Part shown: positions 22,906 through 28,655 of the stretch, in pieces
How positions within the stretch are numbered: position 1 is the first letter of the stretch
Layout: each line of letters starts with the position of its first letter
NCBI GenBank assembly: GCA_001600875.1
Contig: BCLD01000013.1
Location: 123,237 to 151,891, forward strand
DNA: 28,655 nt
Direction of reading: 5' to 3'
Source of the DNA: Solicoccozyma terricola
Lineage: Eukaryota > Basidiomycota > Tremellomycetes > Filobasidiales > Piskurozymaceae
Program-made: the position numbers and the translations under genes
The notes under the pieces: model-generated
What the model was told of the DNA's origin: nothing
Databases searched by the model: none
Seen by the model: only the letters and a program-made list of their open reading frames with translations

Positions 22906-23908
22906 TCACCGTGTTGCGTTCGTATCGGTCGAATTGGGAAGTGGTTGAGATGACCGTAAAAGTGAAAGAATGAGCGACATGCCTTGCCGTGCCTGATCGC
23001 AAGGGAATCAAAAGAAGAAAGTCAACACTAGTAGAATAATCCAGCGTGAACACTGCTTGCTATCAAAGCAAACGCCCCCCCCCGCCCCCCTCTCTTCGCA
23101 TCCATCCATCCCTCCAAATACTCACAGTCTCAGCATTCCCTTCGAATCTCCCTGCACCCCAACTTTCTATTCTCCCTCTGACTAGAGATCCTAATGTTCC
23201 ACCGAAATCTGATACGATGTGAGCTGTCGTTTTATGAAGTGTGCCTCTAAAAGAAAAAAAAAAGAGGATAAACATGGTCGGGGGTGAAACGGACAATAGA
23301 TCAGTCAATTTGACTCGATGTAACATCGGGGTTACCCTCCCTGACTCACCGATCGCCTCCTGCAGATACCAACTCTGTACCTTCAATGACTGACATGATC
23401 TTCTTATGTGATATATTCCGAGTCGTTGATGTTAATCGAGGTGTTGATCCTTGGAATGTGACCTGAAAAAAAAATGCGAGAAAGAGAGAGAGGATGATCA
23501 ACATGATTACACGACAACATTCAGCGGGTTTCATCCCCCTTGTTTTCCCGACAACATCACCACCAACCAACTCACCTCGCTCTCTTCCAACACCCAAGCC
23601 TCTAATCCACCCAACCCGCCCAACCAACTCCTTGCCCACTTTGGTATAATTCCCTTTTTCAACATCAACCTCCTAGTAGTGATTGCTCCAGTTTCGGGAC
23701 AAAACGTCCTTGATAGAACATCGCATGATAAAACGTGTGATGCGAATGGATTCGGATAACGGAGGTAGAAAGCGAGGAGGACGATGGGTGGTGGGTCGTC
23801 GCTGGTGCAGAGAGAGAGAAGGTGGCAATGCTGAATAAAAAAAAACGAGCACGAAGGGGCCGGCGCGTAGACTTACTACCGATGCGTGTGCTTGAAGAGC
23901 TTTACCAT
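22906..23908 (-). CDS. UPS1: PRELI/Ups1-family mitochondrial phospholipid transfer protein
   Basis: Ups1/PRELID1 proteins carry phosphatidic acid across the mitochondrial intermembrane space for cardiolipin synthesis, in complex with the twin-CX9C protein Mdm35/TRIAP1. Exons are 23908-23877, 23801-23576, 23462-23350, 23246-23126 and 22992-22906, 192 residues, the usual size. Evidence is the start 'MVKLFKHTHRY', the family signature 'FYLRYPNPFASHVLSCDVLS' (residues 22-41), 'TTRRLMLKKGIIPKW' and 'TRNISHKKIMSVIEGTEL', then a C-terminal helix. 'HVLSCDVLS' resembles Ups1/PRELID1 more than Ups2, but this is a judgement. An upstream ATG at 23951 (MSSLVRAQ...) also splices in frame but lacks the conserved N-terminus, so I reject it. 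The splice at 23876 uses GTAAGT; donor GGTAGT three bases earlier also keeps frame but drops a Tyr. It is divergent from MIX17. Confidence 0.92.
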
Positions 23909-23977
23909 GACAGGGGGAGGCCTACCGCTGTGCACGGACGAGGGAAGACATGGTAGTGGTGGATGCTGACGGTGATG

Positions 23978-23995
23978 GACTCGGACTCGGACTCG
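23978..23995 (+). repeat. GACTCG hexamer, three tandem copies
   Basis: Three perfect copies of GACTCG sit in the UPS1/MIX17 intergenic region, about 220 bp before the MIX17 start and 70 bp before the UPS1 start. Confidence 0.9.
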
Positions 23996-24051
23996 GGGTG
24001 GTTGATCGATCGCTTGCCTGGCTGTTCGGCGAGACCGGACGACTTTTGTGT

Positions 24052-24066
24052 GCCACCGTGGGAAAA
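24052..24066 (+). promoter_or_regulatory. 15-mer promoter motif upstream of MIX17
   Basis: GCCACCGTGGGAAAA, identical to 18861-18875 before NDUFS5, lies 146 bp before the MIX17 ATG in the same orientation relative to it. Confidence 0.5.
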
Positions 24067-24212
24067 CAGGGATGGCCCGTCGATTCTAGCAATCTACCGG
24101 AGGGGAGGGAGGGAGTGGCCACCGGAGCGTCGTCCGTCTTCATCTTCACTTCACCACCTGCCCGTTTCCACAACCCACCACCCACCACCCACTACCACCC
24201 ACCGTCCACAAC

Positions 24213-24467
24213 ATGGCTCGCTCATCCCGCTCATCCCGTCCATCCGCCAGGGCCGCACCAGCCTCATCAAGCGGCAGCCGAAGTGCCCACACCGCCGCTT
24301 ACCCAGCGCAAGCCCAGCATGCTCCAGCTCCCATGGCACAAGCTCAGACTCAACAACGACAGCCTGGTATGCTCGCACAGGCCGCTAGTACGATGGGTGG
24401 TGCTATGGGTGAGTTGGTCGATGGATCGTACTGCTTTGTTCGAATGGAAGACCTGACATCGAAACCC

Positions 24468-24541
<74 letters not shown>

Positions 24542-25041
24542 ACGTTCGCTCACTACAGCCGGTTCAGTCGTTGGTCACGGCATCTCCAGCATGTGAGATT
24601 CCTGATATAAATATGTCAATCGGACACTCCTCAGCATACTGATCGCCTCGCTACGTAACAGGCTGTTTGGAGGTGGATCTCGTGAAGCGCCACCACCAGC
24701 TGAGGCAGCTCCGGTAAACCAATCTCAGTGGCAAGGTCAAGCTCCAGCCGCTCAATGTAGCACTGAAGCGAAAGGTGAGGAGTCATCTTTCATCGTTATC
24801 ATTTCTGAAACAACCAAATTGACGGATATCCCCTTCCCCCGTTTCTTCCCCTCAACATAAGACTTCACAAAGTGTATGGACGCCACCAACGATTTCCCAT
24901 CGTGCTCTTACTACCTCGGTAAGCCGATCATCTCCGCTTTTTCCCCAACATGGCTATATCGGAGAAACTGACCTACCTTGGTTTGATGACACATATACAG
25001 AGGCTCTCAAGGCTTGTCAAGCCGCTGCCGCTCGATACTAG
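24213..25041 (+). CDS. MIX17: Mix17/CHCHD2-CHCHD10-like twin CX9C protein
   Basis: This is a small mitochondrial intermembrane-space protein of the CHCHD2/CHCHD10 family, linked to cristae and respiratory function. Exons are 24213-24408, 24559-24592, 24662-24774, 24862-24918 and 25001-25041, 146 residues. The N-terminus is Arg/Ser/Ala-rich ('MARSSRSSRPSARAAPASSS') like a targeting signal, followed by a Q/A/P-rich linker. A glycine-containing hydrophobic segment ('GAMAGSVVGHGISSMLFGGG') is the family's central helix. The CHCH domain has C109-X9-C119 ('CSTEAKDFTKC') and C129-X9-C139 ('CSYYLEALKAC'), which Mia40 would oxidise. Intron 1 contains a 73-C homopolymer that must be tolerated by splicing. 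The gene shares a promoter with UPS1, whose family partner is also a twin-CX9C protein, and converges with SWP1. Confidence 0.95.
24469..24541 (+). repeat. C73 homopolymer in MIX17 intron 1
   Basis: Seventy-three uninterrupted C occupy the intron 24409-24558, ending 17 nt before its CACTACAG acceptor. Frames crossing it appear as poly-proline or poly-glycine; these are artefacts. Confidence 0.97.
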
Positions 25042-25407
25042 ACGTTCGAGGAGGAGTTCGCGGTTAGATGCGAGTGAGGGGAGTAAAGGATCGGAGACTC
25101 CTCGTTTTTGACGTTTTTTTTTTATTAGCGTCGTATCCATCATGTCATCGAGTAACTTGTTGCATATCCATTTGAATCCCCTTTTTGAAAGAAACTCCCT
25201 GCCCCACCCCGGATCGAACTGTGGCTGTCCAAACGGTCCGTCCCTACGTATCCTTCAATGTGGAAAGAAGTCCAAGTTCAAGTTTTCACCATCATATGCC
25301 AAAAATATCCAGGGGGATATATCAATTCCATCTCGTTTTTTTTTTTAAATTAATCGTCAAGAGAAAAAATGCATGCTTCTACAAAAAAAAAAAAAGACGT
25401 TCTACCT
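25042..25407. other. 3' flanks of MIX17 and SWP1 (convergent)
   Basis: These 366 bp between facing stop codons contain T runs at about 25115-25124 and 25337-25347 and an A run at about 25383-25395. I see no gene in it. Confidence 0.6.
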
Positions 25408-26945
25408 TTACTTCTTCCCACCTTTTCTATTCTTCATCCCAGTACCAGTACCGGTTGCCGTCCCAGATCCAGTTCCCACCGTGTTAGATCCGGTAAGAAC
25501 AACTTCAACTCCACTCTTCACATTCTTTCCATCCTTCTCCACCACCAATTCTTTACCCAGATCAATACCACCCGAGGACATCGTCCCCTTTGATCCTGAT
25601 ATCCCAGAAGTTCCCAATGATCCAGTCGAAGGGATTACGATATTGGAACGTTCACGTTCACGAGAAAGACGATTGGATTGGATTGAAGCGAGTGTTAGTT
25701 TACCGATATATGATGAGATTATCGATGCGATTGTGAATGCTGGTATGAACTGTGGGATGGGGGCGGGGGGGGGGGGGACAAAACAAAAAGGTAAAGGGAG
25801 GAGTTTGAAGAGAGATAGGGAAGAGATGGGATAAGAGGATAAGAGGGGTTTTCGTGTCAGCCGATGACGAGGACGGGAAAGGGGAGAGGAGTTTCAAAAA
25901 AAAACACATACAGGTCCTAAAGTCCAATTAACCCAATACTTGAAAACCAATCCTTCTAAACCGACCAACGACAACCAAAACGCAACTTTCAATACCGAAC
26001 CCTTTTTATCAATTTTCACACCTTTCAATGTCTTTCTCAAAAGTCCCACTAGAACAATCCATGAAATACCAATGACAGATATCGTACCTATCAAACTCTT
26101 CACCGCACCTACCACTTCTTCTTCGATTTGGAATGTATGTTCGATAGGCGGTTGAATAACGAATGTCGGCATATTAGGTTGTGGTGGAAGAGCGTGTCGA
26201 TTGGTTTTATATGGAGATGAGGGTTGAAGGAGGGATGAAGGGATTGTTAGGTTCGTGAGTTGGTATTTGAGTGGTGATAGTGTAGGAGAGGCGAGGAGGA
26301 GAGTCAATTGGAGAGAGCCGGTGGAGTGAGTTAGCTGGGTGGGGAGATTGGACGCTTTCTGTGTGCCGCGGAGAGGGGGGGGGGGGGGGGGGGGGGGGGA
26401 GTGTTAGAAAGCGTTGTGTTTGGCAAGAGGGAAAAAAGACTAACAAGATCGAAACGACCTTTTCCTCTCCCTTTCATTCCAATACCAAACGACCACCCTT
26501 CTCCGCCACCGCCACCACCACCACCACCACCTCCTCCAACATCTGTTATTCTAAGATGCGCTTGTGTTGGTTTCACAAGTTGACCAGAAGTCGGATCTAT
26601 ACTCTCGAATGTGAGTTTTAATATCGAATCACGTTGGAATTGAAAATCAGGAAGAGGTGTAGGTGGTGATAGACTGATGTGGTTTCCCAAAAGAGGCGGT
26701 AAGGTAAATAGTAGATGTCAGAGAAAGTAATGGGAATCACCACGCAGGGGAAAACGAATGACCCCCCCAAAGGCCCCCCCCCCCCCCCCGCGGTTGAATG
26801 CTCACTCGAATGAACGGGAATCAGAACCATCAGCTGAGGTCAATGATAGTTTTGCATTACGGAGTGAGATTTGAGTTGCTGATACGACGGAGAGCGTGAT
26901 GAGGAGCAGTAGAAGAAGAGGGTGGATAGTGGTGGTACGGGACAT
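25408..26945 (-). CDS. SWP1: Oligosaccharyltransferase subunit Swp1/ribophorin II (OST delta)
   Basis: Swp1 is an ER membrane subunit of the oligosaccharyltransferase that N-glycosylates nascent proteins. Exons are 26945-26806, 26673-26445, 26358-25912 and 25749-25408, 385 residues. A signal peptide (about 1-23, 'PLLLLLLITLSVVSA') leads into a lumenal beta-rich domain ('LSPPTPLPDF', 'LKLTFESID', 'THSTGSLQLTLLLASP'). It carries an unusual G12 run at about 93-104, encoded by CCACCACC repeats on the plus strand. Three membrane helices lie at about 212-230, 246-268 and 273-291, as in the Swp1/ribophorin II C-terminal domain. After them is a polar tail of about 90 residues, rich in S, G, T and K and ending GGKK; yeast Swp1 has almost none. 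All three introns contain long C or G runs. It is divergent from ACADSB. An ATG further upstream (27068) would place low-complexity sequence before the signal peptide, so 26945 is preferred. Confidence 0.93.
25765..25777 (+). repeat. G13 run (C13 in sense) in SWP1 intron 3
   Basis: Thirteen G preceded by GGGGGC on the plus strand lie close to the acceptor of the SWP1 intron 25911-25750, so they form a C-rich tract before the 3' splice site of this minus-strand gene. Confidence 0.95.
26375..26399 (+). repeat. G25 run (C25 in sense) in SWP1 intron 2
   Basis: Twenty-five G on the plus strand lie in the SWP1 intron 26444-26359, which makes a C25 tract just before its acceptor in the transcript. 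Confidence 0.97.
26774..26789 (+). repeat. C16 run (G16 in sense) in SWP1 intron 1
   Basis: Sixteen C on the plus strand, with a further C7 at 26762-26768, lie near the donor of the SWP1 intron 26805-26674; the transcript carries them as G. Confidence 0.95.
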
Positions 26946-27055
26946 GTTGGTGGGGATAAGGGAGGGAGGGGGGGGGGGAAGACGAGGAGGTGGAGAGGTC
27001 GAGTAGTAGCTGCTCGCGGGGGTTGAGCTGGCAGCTGGCTGTGGTGCGATGGATC

Positions 27056-27104
27056 CAATACACGTCATTCCTTACCCCCGTGTGTCTGCAATACACGTCA
27101 TTCC
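27056..27104 (+). repeat. 16-nt direct repeat with CRE-like core, period 33
   Basis: CAATACACGTCATTCC occurs at 27056-27071 and again at 27089-27104. Each copy contains CACGTCA, the reverse complement of TGACGTG, a core recognised by bZIP factors of the CREB/ATF type. Confidence 0.92.
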
Positions 27105-27117
27105 CCCCCCCCCCCCT
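27103..27117 (+). repeat. C15 run in the SWP1/ACADSB promoter
   Basis: Fifteen C directly follow the second copy of the 16-nt repeat; the two overlap by two bases. Confidence 0.95.
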
Positions 27118-27126
27118 CGTCGGTCT

Positions 27127-27135
27127 CACGGTGGC
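27127..27135 (-). promoter_or_regulatory. Inverted GCCACCGTG motif in the SWP1/ACADSB promoter
   Basis: CACGGTGGC on the plus strand is the reverse complement of the first nine bases of the 15-mer seen before NDUFS5 and MIX17; the GGAAAA extension is absent. Confidence 0.35.
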
Positions 27136-27344
27136 GACGGAGATAGATGTCCGCTCTCCGCGTATTCCCCGCCCCACATGGATAACCGGGGTCCCGTGAT
27201 CGCAACAAGCATTATTAGCCGACGAGTAGGGCCAACAGGTGGACAGCAGTCCTCATAAAGTTCAACTTGGAACATTCCAGCTCACACACACTTCCAACAG
27301 CTTCATCCTCAACAACACTTACTCAAACAACCCATTCACACATC

Positions 27345-28595
27345 ATGCTATCACGCACATCTATCCCCATCCGTCACACCACCCGTCTTCTCTCATCCCT
27401 CTCCACCATCCCCCGTCTCCCACTCGCTTCCGTATGCTTCCCTGCGTCTGCGTCTGCGTCCAATGCAACACGCATCACACAAGTCCCTTCCCTCTCTCAT
27501 TCACGCGCATTCTCAGCGTCGTCGATTAGGAAAGAGGGTGAAGTTCCTTTGGATTTGTATTCGTTTACAGAGGAAGAGGATATGTTGAGAGAGAGTGGTG
27601 AGTCAAGGAGTGACAGGTGGGGGTGGGTGGATAGCTGATGTGGTCCTCTTTTTTTTTGCTTGTGGGGTCGTAATTGGTGCTTGTTTCGTTGCTTTCGCTG
27701 GTCCTCTATGATTGTTGTTGCTCAATGATCGGTGATCACCAAATCGTTAGTCCGGAAATTCGCTCAAGAAGTGATCGAACCACGAGTTCGAGAAATGGAT
27801 GAAAGTGAGATCATGGATCCAGTGAGTAACAACAACACCATTCTGTTCTAATTTCACCGTGTGTTTCGTCCCGACTGATTCATTTGGTCTCGTTGGTTGT
27901 TTGATGGTGGTCCTTGGTGCGGGGTATGGATGGGTGTAGATCGTCATAAAAGGTTTATTCGATCAAGGTGTTAGTGAATTTTTCTCTTTCCGATTGCCTT
28001 CTTGTACTGATTTACTCTTCCAATCTCTTTCCCTTTTCACCTATTGATCAATCCTTCGTTCCTCGTTCCGTATATATCGTTTCCTCCCTTGCCACCTACT
28101 TTTCATGCCATCGTCCCCTTCTTTCATGTTCCAACTCTCCTTCGCTCAATCCAACTCGATTTTCCCCATACTACTTCAACCGACTTTCTCCCTTCGTTCC
28201 TCTATCTGGTTATTTCTCAACTCCTTCTCTCACCAACATCAACGCTCCTCATCTTCGCTTTAATTCCACTCGCCCACTCTGCTGCTTCTCAAATTCGAAA
28301 TCAATCGGTTTCCTTCTCTCGTCAAAACCCCATCGCCTTGTTCATTTCCATCTCATCGTCCCATTTAATCCTAACCTCTCTACGTATCCCGACGTACTCT
28401 ACCATTCTTCTTATCACCTACTCTTTCCCCCTCATACCAATCCTCCACTTTCTCCTTTCCCCTCATAATCTCCCTTTTCCTTTCACATCCCACAACTTCC
28501 TCCTCAATCTCCCCTCTAGCTCATGGGAATCGAAACATCAAACGATCACGGAGGTGCAGAGATGAGTTTCATGGCTGCTATTATCGCCGTCGAAG
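27345..28595 (+). CDS. ACADSB: Mitochondrial short/branched-chain acyl-CoA dehydrogenase, 3'-truncated
   Basis: This is the N-terminal part of a matrix flavoenzyme that oxidises short or 2-methyl-branched acyl-CoA, for example in isoleucine breakdown, passing electrons to ETF. Exons in the window are 27345-27597, 27751-27821, 27940-27969 and 28520-28595, after which the gene runs off the end inside an intron. The first ~60 residues are rich in R, S and A ('MLSRTSIPIRHTTRLLSSLS'), a mitochondrial presequence. Then comes the acyl-CoA dehydrogenase N-terminal helical domain: 'LYSFTEEEDMLRESV', 'RKFAQEVIEPRVREMDE', 'GLFDQGLMGIE' and 'HGGAEMSFMAAI'. The pattern is closest to ACADSB among the family from memory; isobutyryl-CoA dehydrogenase is the main alternative. 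The FAD and catalytic glutamate regions are outside the window. Donor 27970 (GTTAGT) keeps frame; the GTG two bases earlier does not. Confidence 0.9.
27970..28519 (+). other. 550-nt pyrimidine-rich intron 3 of ACADSB
   Basis: Nearly the whole intron is C and T with little G on the sense strand, from GTTAGT to CCTCTAG. Frames in it stay open mainly because of this bias and read as hydrophobic low-complexity peptide, so I do not call them genes. Confidence 0.75.
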
Positions 28596-28655
28596 GTTCG
28601 TCTTCATTCCTTTTCCACCCTGATTTCCAAAACAAGCTTCCAACACCCGCACTTT

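Larger units (their letters stand above)
23909..24212. promoter_or_regulatory. Bidirectional promoter, UPS1 / MIX17
   Basis: These 304 bp lie between two divergent genes for mitochondrial intermembrane-space proteins. They contain three copies of GACTCG (23978-23995), the 15-mer shared with NDUFS5 (24052-24066) and a CCACCCAC-rich leader before the MIX17 ATG. Confidence 0.65.
26946..27344. promoter_or_regulatory. Bidirectional promoter, SWP1 / ACADSB
   Basis: This 399 bp region between two divergent starts holds a G11 run (26968-26978), a 16-nt direct repeat containing ACGTCA (27056-27104), a C15 run and an inverted GCCACCGTG (27127-27135). The ACADSB leader is C/A/T-rich. Confidence 0.65.

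Noticed and set aside
23922..24188. Alternative upstream start for UPS1 at 23951 (MSSLVRAQ)
   Set aside because: It lacks the conserved PRELI N-terminus, which is present at the ATG 23908.
24350..24596. Poly-proline (+) and poly-glycine (-) reading frames across the C73 run
   Set aside because: They come only from reading through the homopolymer; the region is an intron joining two in-frame MIX17 exons.
28044..28565. 173- and 166-residue plus-strand frames near the right end
   Set aside because: They lie in the pyrimidine-rich ACADSB intron and are hydrophobic low-complexity products of C/T bias.

Overview
The window looks like a gene-dense chromosomal segment of a basidiomycete yeast, most likely a tremellomycete of the Cryptococcus/Kwoniella kind. 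That placement is inference from three things: almost every gene is cut by many short (about 55-95 nt) GT-AG introns with gtgagt-type donors, intergenic gaps are only 160-800 bp, and the proteins are ordinary eukaryotic housekeeping families. All gene models were joined by hand; every splice junction given keeps the reading frame. No transposon, tRNA, rRNA or CRISPR array was recognised.

Layout. The 3' part of a DHA2-type MFS transporter (55-1757, +) converges with BRL1, a nuclear-envelope NPC-assembly protein (1957-3710, -). BRL1 is divergent from the spindle-checkpoint gene BUB3 (4055-5677, +). BUB3 converges with a very large NUP145 (Nup98-Nup96 precursor) gene (5840-12540, -). Next come a secreted pepsin-like aspartic protease (12806-14487, -) and a 969-residue two-RRM protein (14794-18165, -). 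An 812 bp gap with simple repeats follows.

The right third holds NDUFS5, a complex I twin-CX9C subunit (18978-20024, +), the mRNA-export adaptor YRA1/ALYREF (20306-22571, +), a PRELI/Ups1-type lipid-transfer protein (22906-23908, -), the twin-CX9C protein MIX17/CHCHD2-10 (24213-25041, +), the oligosaccharyltransferase subunit SWP1/ribophorin II (25408-26945, -), and the 5' part of a mitochondrial short/branched-chain acyl-CoA dehydrogenase (27345-28595 and beyond, +).

Two functional neighbourhoods stand out. BRL1, BUB3 and NUP145 all concern the nuclear envelope, the pore, or the GLEBS/WD-propeller interaction. NDUFS5, UPS1, MIX17 and ACADSB are all mitochondrial, and their promoters share a GCCACCGTG motif, extended to an identical 15-mer in front of the two twin-CX9C genes. 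Other unusual points are long C/G homopolymers in introns (one of 73 C), two long introns in YRA1, and Thr instead of Ser at the Nup98 self-cleavage site. I saw no obviously novel defence or mobile system; the interest is regulatory and architectural.
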